A stretch of 48,095 bases of DNA from Streptococcus mitis SK579. Lineage in GTDB: Bacteria; Bacillota; Bacilli; Lactobacillales; Streptococcaceae. Location: NCBI RefSeq assembly GCF_000257905.1, contig NZ_AJJL01000011.1:1-48095 (forward strand), written 5' to 3'. Positions 26,986 through 37,005 of this stretch are shown here, in pieces. Below the pieces are notes generated by a model. That model ran no database searches. It was not told the origin of the DNA and was given only the letters and a program-made list of their open reading frames with translations. The number at the start of each line of letters is the position of its first letter. The first letter of the stretch is position 1. Both the position numbers and the translations under genes were made by a program.

Positions 26986-28248
26986 TTAGATTAAGCCTTC
27001 CAAGAGACCCTTCATAAAGTTTTCTGAGTTAAACTCTCCAATATCATCGATTTTTTCACCAAATCCAATCAATTTTACAGGAATATTGAGTTCTTCTCGA
27101 ATAGCTAGAACAACACCACCTCGAGCAGTTCCATCAATCTTGGTCAAAACTATTCCTGTCAAAGGGGTAATTTTTGAAAATTCTTTGGCCTGTACCAAGG
27201 CATTCTGACCTGTCGATGCATCAAGTGCCAAGAAGGTTTCATGCGGAGCTTCTGGCACAACACGTTTGATGATACGACCAATCTTCTCCAACTCAGCCAT
27301 GAGGTTATCCTTGTTTTGCAGACGACCAGCGGTATCAATCATAAGAATATCGATACCTTCAGACACGGCACGTTCCATGCCATCAAATACGACACTGGCT
27401 GGGTCAGCTTTTTCAGGTCCAGTTACAACTGGAACATCTACACGACGGCCCCATTCAGCTAGCTGTGCAACTGCACCTGCACGGAAAGTATCTGCCGCAA
27501 CTAGCATAACCTTCTTACCTGCTTGTTTGTAGCGGTGGGCTAGTTTCCCGATAGAAGTTGTTTTCCCAACACCATTAACACCAACAAATAGCATGACTGT
27601 CAAGCCATCTTGGAAGTGGATACTTTCATCATAGTTGCCATCCTTTTCATAAAGCTCAACCAATTTCTCAATGATGACACGACGAAGTGCGTCCGGTTTC
27701 TTGGCGTTTTCAAGCTTGGCTTCGTAACGAAGCTCCTCTGTTAAGTTAGAAGCGACTTGAACACCAACATCACTCATGATCAGCAGTTCTTCCAGTTCCT
27801 CGAAGAATTCTTCGTCAACGGAGCGGAAGTTGGCAAAGAAGGCGTTCAAGCGAGCACCGAAACCTGTACGAGTTTTCTTAAGACTGCGGTCATATTTTTC
27901 CTGAACAGTTTCTTCTGCTTGAGGCCTTTCTGCCTCAAGAACTTCAGAATTATTTTCTTCTACAGATTCTTCAAGTTCAGGATTCTCTTTCTCTGCGACT
28001 TCTTCTTGTTGAACTTCTACAACTAGCTCTGAATCCTGACTTTCTTCAACTGTCTCTTGATTTTCCTCTTCTTGGAGCGCAACTTCTTCAGAACTTTCAA
28101 CTTCTGCTTCTTCTTGAGAAACTTCTTTAGCTTCTGTAAGGGCAGGCTCAGTATCTTCAGACAAATCAAGATTTTCTAGAGCTTCTTTTACAACTTCTTC
28201 GATTTTAGGTTCTTCTTTTTTTCCGAATAGACGGTCAAATAATCCCAT
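26986..28248 (-). CDS. ftsY: Signal recognition particle receptor FtsY
   Basis: FtsY docks SRP-bound ribosomes at the membrane and is a GTPase of the SRP family. Residues 1 to about 120 are a strongly acidic A domain rich in Glu. The N domain follows, then the G domain with GVNGVGKTT (223-231), DTFRAGA, DTAGR and TKIDG. Length is 420 aa. It is the last gene of rnc-smc-HAD-HAD-ftsY, 3 nt after the preceding HAD gene. Confidence 0.96.
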   Translation of the reverse strand: MGLFDRLFGKKEEPKIEEVVKEALENLDLSEDTEPALTEAKEVSQEEAEVESSEEVALQEEENQETVEESQDSELVVEVQQEEVAEKENPELEESVEENNSEVLEAERPQAEETVQEKYDRSLKKTRTGFGARLNAFFANFRSVDEEFFEELEELLIMSDVGVQVASNLTEELRYEAKLENAKKPDALRRVIIEKLVELYEKDGNYDESIHFQDGLTVMLFVGVNGVGKTTSIGKLAHRYKQAGKKVMLVAADTFRAGAVAQLAEWGRRVDVPVVTGPEKADPASVVFDGMERAVSEGIDILMIDTAGRLQNKDNLMAELEKIGRIIKRVVPEAPHETFLALDASTGQNALVQAKEFSKITPLTGIVLTKIDGTARGGVVLAIREELNIPVKLIGFGEKIDDIGEFNSENFMKGLLEGLI

Positions 28249-28251
28249 ATC

Positions 28252-29070
28252 CTAATTCTCCTTTAGCACATATTCTTCGATAGCCCAGGCAACAGCCTCT
28301 TCATCATTGGTCATTGGAGTTACCACATTTGCGACTGCCTTGACTTCAGGAACAGCATTTTGCATGGCAACACCAAGCCCTGCCCACTCAATCATAGACA
28401 AATCATTGGCCTCGTCACCACATGCCATAACTTGGCTTTGGTCAATTCCAAGATGGCTGATTAGTTTGGCTAAACCTGTTGCTTTGTGAACATTCTTTGG
28501 TGACCACTCTAGCAACATTTCACGTGATTTAAAGATTTCATATTGGTCAAACAATTCTGGAGAAATCTTCTGAATGGCTGCATCCAAGGGTTCTTGAGCA
28601 AAGGCAGTCACACACTTATTGTAGGTCATTTGACTAGACAGGTTTTCAAAGTCAACTGGTACAAAAGTCAAAGCTGGATTGAATTTGGCATAAAGACTTT
28701 CTTGGTCCGATTGGATTTGATAAACAGTTCCTTCTGAGATGGCGTCAAGAGGAAGTGATAATTTCTCTGTTTCTTCATACAAGCGTACCACATCATCATA
28801 TGAAAAGACTGTCTTATCAAGGATTTCACCTGTATTTTTCTGAACCAAACCACCATTAAAAGTAATGGTATACTCATCTTCCTGACCGTCAGTCCCTAGC
28901 TCATGGAGAAAGAAATCCATGGCTTTTAAGGGACGACCAGTTGTCAATACGACCTTGATACCACGATCACGCGCAGCTTTCAAGGTTGCCTTGGTACGAT
29001 CCGTCAGCCTTTTATCACTAGTAAGCAAGGTGCCGTCCAAGTCCAATGCAATCAATTTTATATCTGCCAT
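28252..29070 (-). CDS. Cof-type HAD family hydrolase (first in coordinates)
   Basis: A 272-residue HAD phosphatase. Motif I is ALDLDGTLL near residue 9 with the nucleophilic Asp; motif II is LTTGR; motif IV is GDEANDLSMIEWAGLGVAM. The C2B cap between them fits the Cof subclass, which dephosphorylates sugar phosphates, flavin precursors or nucleotides. It shares one base with the upstream HAD gene and ends 3 nt before ftsY, so it belongs to the smc operon. The substrate is unknown. Confidence 0.92.
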   Translation of the reverse strand: MADIKLIALDLDGTLLTSDKRLTDRTKATLKAARDRGIKVVLTTGRPLKAMDFFLHELGTDGQEDEYTITFNGGLVQKNTGEILDKTVFSYDDVVRLYEETEKLSLPLDAISEGTVYQIQSDQESLYAKFNPALTFVPVDFENLSSQMTYNKCVTAFAQEPLDAAIQKISPELFDQYEIFKSREMLLEWSPKNVHKATGLAKLISHLGIDQSQVMACGDEANDLSMIEWAGLGVAMQNAVPEVKAVANVVTPMTNDEEAVAWAIEEYVLKEN

Positions 29071-29864
29071 TATAAGCCCTCCATATAAGCGATAACCGAC
29101 TGATCCTTATGGTTACCAATCACAGTCTCTGCTAATTCTAAAATTTCTGGTCGTGCATTTTCAGGAGCTACAGGATGACCCACAACCTGCATCATGTGCA
29201 AGTCATTTAGATTGTCTCCAAAAGCCATAACCTGATCCATTGTGATACCAAGTTTTTTAGCCAATTCAACAATAGCCACTCCCTTATCGACATAGTCCAG
29301 AACAATATCAATAGATTCAAAGCCAGTTGTCATGGCCTTAACACCAGGAACATGTTCATTGACCCAAGCTTCTCCAGCTTCTAGCGTTTCTTCTGTGAAG
29401 TTGGTTGTAAATTTGAAAATATCATCTGTGATATCTTCCAAACTCGCTACTTTTTGGATATTTTCATTATAGTGCTGACTCACTTTTAAATAGATCTCAT
29501 CAACCGTATCTAGCACATAAGAGCCTTTTTTCCCCGTCAAGAGCAGTTTATTGATATCTACATAAGGTGAAGTTTTCAGCTTTTCAAAAGTTGCCAGATA
29601 AAAATCACGAGACATAGTCGCTTCATACAAGTCCTGACCTTGATACTCTACCAAACTGCCATTTTCCGCGATGAAAATAATGTCATCACGAACATCAGCA
29701 AATAATTTTTCTAGAGACAGAAATCCGCGTCCTGAAGCCACCGCAAAGTAAATCCCTTTTTCCTTGTAGGAAGCCAAGAGAGACTTGAGGCGGTCCATAT
29801 CAAAGCGCCCATTCCCATCTAGGAAGGTTCCGTCCATATCCGTTGCTACTAGTTTAATTGTCAT
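29070..29864 (-). CDS. Cof-type HAD family hydrolase (second in coordinates)
   Basis: A 264-residue paralogue of the neighbouring HAD protein. Motif I is ATDMDGTFL, motif II is VASGRG and motif IV is FGDNLNDLHMMQVVG. Its start overlaps the smc stop by 4 nt. The two paralogues are only moderately alike, so this is not a recent duplication. Substrate unknown; possibly metabolite clean-up. Confidence 0.92.
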   Translation of the reverse strand: MTIKLVATDMDGTFLDGNGRFDMDRLKSLLASYKEKGIYFAVASGRGFLSLEKLFADVRDDIIFIAENGSLVEYQGQDLYEATMSRDFYLATFEKLKTSPYVDINKLLLTGKKGSYVLDTVDEIYLKVSQHYNENIQKVASLEDITDDIFKFTTNFTEETLEAGEAWVNEHVPGVKAMTTGFESIDIVLDYVDKGVAIVELAKKLGITMDQVMAFGDNLNDLHMMQVVGHPVAPENARPEILELAETVIGNHKDQSVIAYMEGL

Positions 29865-32800
29865 CCTTCAATACTTTCTAAATCTTTTAACTTCACCGAA
29901 ACAATTTTTGAGACACCTGATTCTTGCATAGTCACTCCATAGATAGAATCAGCCGCTGCCATGGTTCCCTTACGGTGGGTTACGACGATAAACTGGCTGT
30001 CCTTATCAAATCGATTGAGGTAATCCCCGAAACGTTTAACATTGGCTTCGTCAAGTGCAGCCTCTACCTCATCCAAGATAACAAATGGAATGGTCTTGAC
30101 ACGGATAATGGAGAAGAGCAGGGCAAGAGCCGATAGAGCTTTTTCCCCACCACTCATGAGGTTAAGAGACTGGATTTTCTTTCCTGGAGGTTGGACAGAA
30201 ATCTCAACCCCAGCTGTCAACAAGTCCCCCTCAGTCAAGATTAAGTCTGCCTGCCCCCCACCAAACATCTGTTTGAAGGTCACTTTAAAGGACTCACGAA
30301 TAGCTTCAAAGGTTGATTTAAAGCGTTCCTTGACCTCATCATTCATCTCTGTAATAGTCTCAAGGAGCAGGTTTTTCGCTGACAAAATGTCATCTCGCTG
30401 GCTATTGAGGAAATCCAAACGGTTGTGGACTTCTTCGTACTGGTCAATAGCTTCCAAATTGACAGGACCCAGTGAGCGTATAGCCTTCTCTAAATCCTTA
30501 ACTTCTTGCTCTGCCAGATTGAGATTTTCCAATTCATGTGCCTTTTCTAGTGCTTCAGTATAGCTAATCTGGTACTGGTCTGTTAATTGGCTTTGTAAAT
30601 GGCGTAATCGCTCGCTAACCTTTTCTTTCTTGGCTTCAGCACGTGTTTGCTTGCGAATCCACTCCTCATTCTGCTGGCGAGCCTGGTCCAAATGACTAGC
30701 AATATCATCCAGTTGACCTTCAATATCATCCAACTCAAACTGCTTACGAATTAAACCTTGTTGGAGGTTTGTTTTCTGAGTTTTGGCTTCTTCGGCCTGT
30801 TGACTGAGCAAATCCGTATCAACTTTCTCAAGATTGTCAACCTTTTCTTGAAGAAGGCGCTGGATTTCCTCTTGTTCGATATTCAGATTATCCAATTCCT
30901 TGCCTAAACGTTCAATGTCAGCCACTTCATAACGTTTTTGCCCTTGCAGTTCTGTCTTAAGCAAGCGAGCTTGCGCTAGCTCTTCCTGCAAGTTTTGATA
31001 ACGTTCTTGGATGGCATTTTTGTTAGACTTAATCTCTTCAATCTCAGCTTCCAGATTTTGCTTGTCACTGGCGATTGTAGCAAGACGCTCTTGGCATTTT
31101 TCCTTATCTGCTTGCCACTCTCCATCAGAAAGACGATTTAATTCTTCTTCTTGGAGTTTCCAAAGAGTTTCTAGCTCTTCAACTTGCTGACTGGTCTGCT
31201 GATAAGCGAGGGACAAGCCTTGCTCCTGAATACGAGCCTGCTCTCCTTGAGATTTGATGGTTTCTAATGATTCGGTCAATCTAGCCATCTCATCTTGCAA
31301 GGTCTTCAAACTCGTCTCTTCTGAACGCAAGCTTGCTTCTTCTTCAGCAATTTCTTTTTGTAATTGCTCCAGCTCTGGCTTGATGAAAATACTGTTATTT
31401 TGGCGATTGGCACCACCTGCATAGGAACCACCTGTGCGCAACTCTGTGCCGTCCAAAGTCACCATACGAACCTGATAGCGAACTTGACGAGCTGCTGCAC
31501 GCGCGTGTTCTACGGTGTCAAAGATAGCCGTCGTAGCTAGCAAATTCTTGAAAATGGATTCCAGTCTAGTATCGAATGTCACCAACTCATCTGCCATGCC
31601 CAAAAATCCTGGACTTGCCGCGATAGCATCTTGGTTCTGGCTAGAAATCGTACGCGCTTTGATCGTGGTCAACGGAAGGAAGGTCGCACGACCGGCTCTG
31701 TTCCGTTTGAGGAAATCAATAGTCTTAGTCGCCGCGTTCTCATCTTCTACGATGATATGCTGACTGCTTGCCCCTAAGGCAATCTCTAGAGCAGTTTGAT
31801 AATGAACATCAAAGGTCAGGTGCTCACTGACTGCACCAATAATCCCACCAAGGCGGTCTTTTTCTTGGAGAACACTCTTAACACCTGCATAAAAGTTACT
31901 ATGATTTCTCAGGATATTTTCCAAACTTTGGGCTCTAGCCTGCTTGTTTTTGAGATTATCCAGACGGTCAAAGAGTTGACTTTGTTGAGCTTGATAGGAA
32001 GCTTTCTGCTCCTCTTGCTCCTTAGCAATAGCTTGGTAGTCGGCCAATAATTTTTGAACCTGCTCCTCAGCAGTTTCAAGCTCCGCCTTTTGCTGACTAG
32101 CCTTCTCTTTAGCTGTAGCCAGCTGTTCTTTCAGCTTTTCTAGTTGATCTGCTTGTTTTTGAGAAAGCTGACGACTATTTTCCAACTCGTTTTCGATACG
32201 GGTCAACTGGTTTGATACATCCGCTTCTTCTTGTAAAAGGGCTACAAAGCGTTCACGTAAGAGCTCAATCATCTGATCAGGATCATCTGAAAAAGCCAGC
32301 AATTCAGCTTCTAAACGATTGAGTTTTTGATTATTTTGAATTAGATTGTGTTCTAATTGTCCCAAGTTCGCTTCTTTTTCAGCCTTTTCCTGATTTAGAG
32401 CCTTTCTCTTATCCTCCAAAGCAGCCAAACGGGCTTGTGCCTCCTGTTGATTCAGGGCCACTTGCTCGGACTCCAGTTTCGATAGGGCTAATTTTCTTTC
32501 TAAATCACTAATCAGACTGGTCAAATCCATCAAACTGCCTTGGTCTTTGGCCATTTCAGCTTGTAAATCTTGGCGTTGCTTTTTAAGAGTTTGGTTTTCT
32601 TCTTCTAATTTTTCACGCTTTTGGTAGTAACTCGTCAAGAGTTCCTGAACCTGTGCCAACTCTTCTTCTGTCGACTCTAGTTCAGACTTATTTTCCTTGA
32701 TTTGAGCAACAAGGACATCCAAGTAAATAGCCTTACGTTGACCATCCAAGTCTAGAAATTTACGGGCATTCTCAGCTTGCTTCTCAAGAGGCTTGATTTG

Positions 32801-33400
32801 ATTATCCAACTCGTAGATAATGTCTTCTAAACGGTCTAGATTATCCTGAGTTTGCTGCAGTTTACTCTCAGTTTCTTTTCTACGAGTCTTGTATTTCAAA
32901 ACACCCGCAGCTTCTTCGAAAATAGCACGGCGTTCCTCAGGCTTGGAGTTGAAAATCTCCTCAACCTTCCCTTGAGAAATAATAGAGAAGGAATCTCGTC
33001 CCAAACCTGTATCCAAGAAAAGATCATGAATATCACGCAGACGGACTTTCTTGCCGTCAATTTTGTATTCGCTATCTCCACTACGATAGATATGGCGTTC
33101 TACCCTGATTTCTTGGCCTGCATCCTTGATAAATCCATCATTATTATCCAGAGTCACAACTACAGAAGCATAATTGAGCGGTTTGCGACTTTCTGTTCCG
33201 GCAAAAATGACATCCGGCATCTTGCCACCACGGAGACTCTTGACACTAGACTCCCCCAAGGCCCAACGCAGACTTTCTGTAATATTCGACTTTCCAGATC
33301 CATTGGGTCCAACGACTGCCGTCACACCTTGGTCAAAGACAACCTTGGTCTTATCAGCAAAAGACTTGAATCCCTGAATTTCGATTTCCTTTAAATACAT
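29861..33400 (-). CDS. smc: Chromosome partition protein SMC
   Basis: SMC organises and segregates the nucleoid with ScpA and ScpB. The 1179-residue protein has the N-terminal Walker [10 protein letters not shown] (31-39), two long coiled-coil arms rich in Glu, Gln and Lys, a hinge around residues 500-670 (with GAVSEHL and [16 protein letters not shown]), the signature [17 protein letters not shown] and Walker [16 protein letters not shown] near the C-terminus. It overlaps rnc by 10 nt and the following HAD gene by 4 nt. scpA and scpB are not in this window. Confidence 0.97.
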   Translation of the reverse strand: MYLKEIEIQGFKSFADKTKVVFDQGVTAVVGPNGSGKSNITESLRWALGESSVKSLRGGKMPDVIFAGTESRKPLNYASVVVTLDNNDGFIKDAGQEIRVERHIYRSGDSEYKIDGKKVRLRDIHDLFLDTGLGRDSFSIISQGKVEEIFNSKPEERRAIFEEAAGVLKYKTRRKETESKLQQTQDNLDRLEDIIYELDNQIKPLEKQAENARKFLDLDGQRKAIYLDVLVAQIKENKSELESTEEELAQVQELLTSYYQKREKLEEENQTLKKQRQDLQAEMAKDQGSLMDLTSLISDLERKLALSKLESEQVALNQQEAQARLAALEDKRKALNQEKAEKEANLGQLEHNLIQNNQKLNRLEAELLAFSDDPDQMIELLRERFVALLQEEADVSNQLTRIENELENSRQLSQKQADQLEKLKEQLATAKEKASQQKAELETAEEQVQKLLADYQAIAKEQEEQKASYQAQQSQLFDRLDNLKNKQARAQSLENILRNHSNFYAGVKSVLQEKDRLGGIIGAVSEHLTFDVHYQTALEIALGASSQHIIVEDENAATKTIDFLKRNRAGRATFLPLTTIKARTISSQNQDAIAASPGFLGMADELVTFDTRLESIFKNLLATTAIFDTVEHARAAARQVRYQVRMVTLDGTELRTGGSYAGGANRQNNSIFIKPELEQLQKEIAEEEASLRSEETSLKTLQDEMARLTESLETIKSQGEQARIQEQGLSLAYQQTSQQVEELETLWKLQEEELNRLSDGEWQADKEKCQERLATIASDKQNLEAEIEEIKSNKNAIQERYQNLQEELAQARLLKTELQGQKRYEVADIERLGKELDNLNIEQEEIQRLLQEKVDNLEKVDTDLLSQQAEEAKTQKTNLQQGLIRKQFELDDIEGQLDDIASHLDQARQQNEEWIRKQTRAEAKKEKVSERLRHLQSQLTDQYQISYTEALEKAHELENLNLAEQEVKDLEKAIRSLGPVNLEAIDQYEEVHNRLDFLNSQRDDILSAKNLLLETITEMNDEVKERFKSTFEAIRESFKVTFKQMFGGGQADLILTEGDLLTAGVEISVQPPGKKIQSLNLMSGGEKALSALALLFSIIRVKTIPFVILDEVEAALDEANVKRFGDYLNRFDKDSQFIVVTHRKGTMAAADSIYGVTMQESGVSKIVSVKLKDLESIEG

Positions 33401-34089
33401 GAATCCAGCCCTTTCTCAACGGCATTTTTGGCAGCTTCCTGCTCTGCTAATTTCTTAGAACGACCTTTGCCTTGACCAATGCTCTTACCTTCAACAAGAA
33501 CTTCTACATCAAAAACCTTATCATGGGCAGGACCCGTTTCAGAAATTACCTGATAACGAATAGCCACATCCCCATTGACCTGAAGTAACTCTTGGAGATG
33601 GGTTTTGTAGTCTGTAATCATCTCAAACTCGCCTGCTTCAACCTTAGGAATCATGACTTGATAGATAAATTCCTTGACCTTGGCCACATCCTTATCCAAA
33701 AGGAGGGCACCAAGAAAGGCTTCAAAGGCATCACCAAGAATGGTGTCACGATTGCGACCACCAGATTTTTCTTCCCCCTTACCCAGCTTGATAAACTGGT
33801 CAAACTGACAATCACGCGCAAAACCAGCCAAACTCTCCTCGCGGACAATCATGGCACGGAGTTTAGACAAGTCACCCTCAGGCTTTTTAGGATATTTTTT
33901 ATACAGATATTCTGAAATCAATAACTGTAGAACAGCGTCTCCTAAAAATTCCAAGCGCTCATTGTGTGAAATTTTTAAGAGGCGGTGCTCATTGGCATAA
34001 CTCGTATGAGTAAAGGCAGTCTCCAGTAAGTTTTTGTCTGCAAATTCGATTGCAAAATGGTTTTTAAGTACAGTTTGTAATTCTTTCAT
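33391..34089 (-). CDS. rnc: Ribonuclease III
   Basis: RNase III cuts double-stranded RNA, including pre-rRNA. The signature [11 protein letters not shown] is at about 43-53 and the second acidic cluster is in [14 protein letters not shown]. The C-terminal double-stranded RNA-binding domain covers about 155-230 ([10 protein letters not shown]... to [13 protein letters not shown]). Length 232 aa is normal. It is the first gene of the smc-ftsY operon. A TGATATAAT extended -10 lies about 40 nt upstream of the ATG. Confidence 0.97.
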   Translation of the reverse strand: MKELQTVLKNHFAIEFADKNLLETAFTHTSYANEHRLLKISHNERLEFLGDAVLQLLISEYLYKKYPKKPEGDLSKLRAMIVREESLAGFARDCQFDQFIKLGKGEEKSGGRNRDTILGDAFEAFLGALLLDKDVAKVKEFIYQVMIPKVEAGEFEMITDYKTHLQELLQVNGDVAIRYQVISETGPAHDKVFDVEVLVEGKSIGQGKGRSKKLAEQEAAKNAVEKGLDSCI

Positions 34090-34125
34090 ACTAACCTCTT
34101 TCTAACTGATAACAGTCCTTTTTAT

Positions 34126-34134
34126 TATATCAAA
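34126..34134 (-). promoter_or_regulatory. Extended -10 of the rnc-smc-ftsY operon
   Basis: The minus strand reads TGATATAAT in this stretch, with GTGACT 17 nt upstream as a possible -35. The rest of the spacer up to the tRNA terminator (about 34140-34230) shows nothing I can name. Confidence 0.5.
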
Positions 34135-34230
34135 AAAAGCCCCCTGAGTCACTTTAAAATGGGAGTGGAAAGCATTTGGGCATTCTTTAAAATGAGATTT
34201 TCAGTTTTAGGGTTAAACTTGGGACAGAAT

Positions 34231-34256
34231 AAAAAAAAGCCCTACTAAAGGCTTTC
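34231..34256 (-). terminator. Terminator of tRNA-Arg
   Basis: On the minus strand AAAGCC pairs with GGGCTTT across a short loop and runs into eight U residues. Confidence 0.8.
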
Positions 34257-34270
34257 TTAGGATGTTTACA

Positions 34271-34342
34271 TCCACCCTGAGGGAATCGAACCCCCATCTC
34301 AAGAACCGGAATCTTACGTGATATCCATTACACTAAGGGTGG
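34271..34342 (-). tRNA. tRNA-Arg (anticodon CCG)
   Basis: A 72-nt cloverleaf on the minus strand: acceptor CCACCCT/AGGGTGG with discriminator A, short D-stem GTG/CAC, anticodon stem TAAGA/TCTTG with loop TTCCGGT, variable loop AGAT, and T-arm GGGGG-TTCGATT-CCCTC. Anticodon CCG reads CGG. CCA is not encoded. It stands alone with its own promoter and terminator. Confidence 0.93.
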
Positions 34343-34353
34343 AAACTTGTTTT

Positions 34354-34382
34354 ATTATAACAGAAATTTGCTCTAATAACAA
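34354..34382 (-). promoter_or_regulatory. tRNA-Arg promoter
   Basis: On the minus strand TTGTTA, 17-nt spacer, TATAAT with an extended TG. The predicted transcription start is within about 5 nt of the mature tRNA 5' end. AACTTGTT/AACAAGTT arms flank it and might help end guaC transcription. Confidence 0.8.
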
Positions 34383-34409
34383 GTTTTTTTTCTAGACAGA
34401 TAGCCCGTC

Positions 34410-35396
34410 TTAGTGGGAAGCATCCCCATTCCAGATTGAGTTTTTCACGATAACATAATCAACGTGTTTAAGGTCAGCAACCTGACGTCCACCTGCATAG
34501 GAAATAGCACTTTGAAGGTCTTGTTCCATCTCGGTTAAAGTGTCTTGAAGATGACCTTTGGCAGGAAGCAAGATGCGTTTACCTTCCACATTTTTATAAG
34601 CACCTTTTTGATATTGTGAAGCTGAACCGTAGTATTCTTTGAACTGTTCACCATCGACTTCAATCGTTTTCCCTGGACTTTCGATATGTCCTGCAAAGAG
34701 GGAACCAATCATGACCATGCTGGCACCGAAACGAATAGACTTGGCAATATCACCATGAGTACGAATCCCTCCATCAGCGATAATCGGTTTACGCGCAGCC
34801 TTAGCACACCAGCGTAGGGCAGCCAACTGCCAACCACCTGTACCAAAACCAGTCTTGACCTTGGTGATACAAACCTTACCAGGACCGATTCCAACCTTAG
34901 TCGCATCCGCACCCGCATTTTCCAACTCGCGAACTGCTTCTGGTGTTCCCACATTTCCAGCAATAACAAAAGTATCTGGCAATTCTTTCTTGATGTGTTG
35001 AATCATAGAAATCACGCTATCTGCATGACCATGAGCAATATCAATCGTGATGTATTCTGGAGCATCAGCCTTGAGCTGGCTAACAAAATCATACTCATAG
35101 TCTTTAACACCGACAGATATAGAAGCAATGAGACCTTGTTCGTGCATGCGTTTAATAAAAGGAATGCGTCCTGCTTCATCAAAACGGTGCATAATGTAGA
35201 AGTAACCACCTTTAGCCAGTTGCTCTGCTACATTTTCATCCAAAATCGTCTGCATATTAGCTGGCACAACAGGTAGTTTAAAGGTGTGATTTCCTAGAGT
35301 GACGCTTGTATCCGCTTCTGCACGGCTTTTAATGACACATTTATTTGGAATCAATTGAATATCTTCGTAATCAAAAATTGGAAATTCATTTAACAT
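34410..35396 (-). CDS. guaC: GMP reductase
   Basis: GuaC converts GMP to IMP with NADPH, returning guanine nucleotides to the common purine pool. The fold is the IMPDH/GMPR barrel without a CBS insertion. The catalytic Cys176 is in [13 protein letters not shown]; the phosphate-binding segments [20 protein letters not shown] and [11 protein letters not shown] are intact. The variant replacing the IMPDH flap ([19 protein letters not shown]) marks it as GMPR. Length is 328 aa. The gene is monocistronic with a consensus promoter and an unusual structured leader; its ribosome-binding site is poor. Confidence 0.95.
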   Translation of the reverse strand: MLNEFPIFDYEDIQLIPNKCVIKSRAEADTSVTLGNHTFKLPVVPANMQTILDENVAEQLAKGGYFYIMHRFDEAGRIPFIKRMHEQGLIASISVGVKDYEYDFVSQLKADAPEYITIDIAHGHADSVISMIQHIKKELPDTFVIAGNVGTPEAVRELENAGADATKVGIGPGKVCITKVKTGFGTGGWQLAALRWCAKAARKPIIADGGIRTHGDIAKSIRFGASMVMIGSLFAGHIESPGKTIEVDGEQFKEYYGSASQYQKGAYKNVEGKRILLPAKGHLQDTLTEMEQDLQSAISYAGGRQVADLKHVDYVIVKNSIWNGDASH

Positions 35397-35416
35397 ATCA
35401 ATGTCTCGTTTCTTTT

Positions 35417-35462
35417 GTAATGACCTACCTATGCTCTCGCATCACTACGCCTTTTCCGACGT
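35417..35462 (-). ncRNA. Structured 5' leader of guaC with tiny ORF (candidate cis-regulatory RNA)
   Basis: Transcript order: hairpin 1 is ACGTC-N6-GGCGT (35458-35462 with 35447-35451). Hairpin 2 has outer arms GTAGTG/CATTAC (35443-35448 with 35417-35422), an inner ATGC-GAGA-GCAT stem with a GNRA-type loop (35431-35442), and an 8-nt AGGTAGGT bulge. The arms share two bases, so the hairpins may compete. A five-codon ORF (MREHR, 35425-35442) preceded by AAAAGG lies within. It is not a class I recognise. Confidence 0.5.
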
Positions 35463-35473
35463 TTCCTTAATTT

Positions 35474-35502
35474 ATTATAAACTAAAGTACAGTTTTTGTC
35501 AA
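35474..35502 (-). promoter_or_regulatory. guaC promoter
   Basis: On the minus strand TTGACA, a 17-nt spacer and TATAAT: both hexamers are perfect consensus. The predicted leader is about 70 nt. Confidence 0.9.
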
Positions 35503-35559
35503 ATAATTTTATAAATTGAATTATATTGTTCGGATTTTACTCGTATCAAAAACAAAAGA

Positions 35560-35585
35560 AAGAGGAGAGATTATTTTCTCCCCAC
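35560..35585 (-). terminator. Possible terminator after the YrdC-like gene
   Basis: On the minus strand GGAGA and TCTCC arms enclose an AT-rich loop and are followed by a U/C-rich tract. The stem is short. Confidence 0.45.
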
Positions 35586-35595
35586 TTCCTACATT

Positions 35596-36375
35596 CTAAT
35601 AATACTCTCCCTGGCGGTAGTCCCATGAGTTAAAGGTATCTGACAGGTGCATCATGATTTTATCAATGTCAAGCCCTTTACGAATCACAACTGGTGCTGG
35701 TGAAGTTGAACGTGCTCCTCCTTGTTCTGGAATCAATTTGCCATCTTTATCAACCATAGAAACCATCACACCTTGCTCGTAGCGAGTTTCAATCGTTTTG
35801 TCAGGTTGGATAGATGCCACGTAGTCGTCTGCTTCAATGACAAGGTCCACTGCTCCTTCGATACGTTCTCCGATTCCTTCTACCTTACCACGATTTCCTT
35901 TTCCAGATGGGTTTGCAGATGAGGCGTAGACCATCTTGCCTTCTTCCCAATGTTTGGCAGCCAATTGTTCACCAGCTTTCCCGAATTTGATAACAAAACA
36001 GCTAGTAGCACGCACGTCAGTCATAAGTTCTTCACGGCCATCACCGTATGCTTTGAGTTTTTCAAAAGCTTCTGGTTTCCATGGAAGGATACAACCAAGA
36101 AGAATATCTTCATCCCAATGTTTTTGGTAGAAGGCTTCAATTTCTGGGTTGAGTTGTGCTAAGGCGCGAAGCTCATCCATGCTACCACAGAGAACGACAC
36201 CTGGTTTGTTACGATTACGTTCTTTGGCTGCGAACTTACGTTCAAGTCCTGCCTTATCGCTAGTCATGATAATGTAACCAACTTTAGTAGGGCAAACGAT
36301 ACATCCACCCTCACCTTTTAAAATATCATAGCCTTCTTGTGAAAGTGTTCCGTTCCATTGAATGTGTTTTGTCAT
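35596..36375 (-). CDS. Sua5/YciO/YrdC-like domain protein
   Basis: A 259-residue protein with a YrdC-like domain (KGEGGCIVCPTKVGYIIMTSD near the N-terminus, AAKERNRNKPGVVLC, then VYASSANPSGKGNRG). YrdC/Sua5 enzymes make threonylcarbamoyl-AMP for the t6A tRNA modification, but this version departs from the usual PTDT start (PTKVG), so a different substrate is possible. A separate Sua5 would be expected elsewhere. It lies 27 nt after leuD with an AAAGGAAA ribosome-binding site and may be read as a tail gene of the leu operon. Confidence 0.78.
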   Translation of the reverse strand: MTKHIQWNGTLSQEGYDILKGEGGCIVCPTKVGYIIMTSDKAGLERKFAAKERNRNKPGVVLCGSMDELRALAQLNPEIEAFYQKHWDEDILLGCILPWKPEAFEKLKAYGDGREELMTDVRATSCFVIKFGKAGEQLAAKHWEEGKMVYASSANPSGKGNRGKVEGIGERIEGAVDLVIEADDYVASIQPDKTIETRYEQGVMVSMVDKDGKLIPEQGGARSTSPAPVVIRKGLDIDKIMMHLSDTFNSWDYRQGEYY

Positions 36376-36402
36376 AGTTCTATTTCCTTTTCTATATTTA
36401 TT

Positions 36403-36996
36403 CTAATCCTTCCAGTAGGCTGGTCGTTGTTTTTCATAAGCAGCAATCAAATCTTCATACTGCAAGGTAATGCCGATATCATCCAAACCATTTAAGATTT
36501 TGTGTTTCCATTCGCTATCAATTTCAAAAGTGAATTCTCCGACTGGTGAGATGATTTTCTGTTGTTCCAAGTCCACAGTTACCTGATCGGTTGGTTTAAG
36601 CTGGGCTAACTTTTCTCTAACCTCTCTGGGCTGAACAATAGGCAACATACCATTATTGAGTTCATTATTGTAATGAATGTCACCAAAAGATCCTGCAATC
36701 ACGACCTTAAAACCGTAGTCTGCTAGAGCCCAAGCAGCGTGTTCCCTCGAAGAACCTGCCCCAAAGTTATCCCCTGAGATGAGGATACTGGCTTTGCGGT
36801 ATTCAGGTCGGTTAAAGACAAAGTCTGGATCCTCAGTATACTTGTCATCTAGATAACGCCATGCATACATAAGGTACTTACCAAAGCCTTTCTTATCAAT
36901 CAACTTGAGAAACTGCTTGGGTAGGATTTGGTCGGTGTCGATGTTATCATTCATGAGAGGAACGGTCGTTCCCGTATAAACTGTAAATTTCTCCAT
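36403..36996 (-). CDS. leuD: 3-isopropylmalate dehydratase small subunit
   Basis: LeuD is the swivel subunit of isopropylmalate isomerase; with LeuC it converts 2- to 3-isopropylmalate. The motif [14 protein letters not shown] is near residue 18, and the key loop [22 protein letters not shown] is near residue 75. Length 197 aa is complete. It begins 9 nt after leuC. Confidence 0.95.
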   Translation of the reverse strand: MEKFTVYTGTTVPLMNDNIDTDQILPKQFLKLIDKKGFGKYLMYAWRYLDDKYTEDPDFVFNRPEYRKASILISGDNFGAGSSREHAAWALADYGFKVVIAGSFGDIHYNNELNNGMLPIVQPREVREKLAQLKPTDQVTVDLEQQKIISPVGEFTFEIDSEWKHKILNGLDDIGITLQYEDLIAAYEKQRPAYWKD

Positions 36997-37005
36997 ATCC
37001 TCTCC

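Noticed and set aside
30042..30563. ORF of 173 codons antisense to smc
   Set aside because: Ser/Arg-rich shadow of the conserved SMC C-terminal region, with no supporting start signals.
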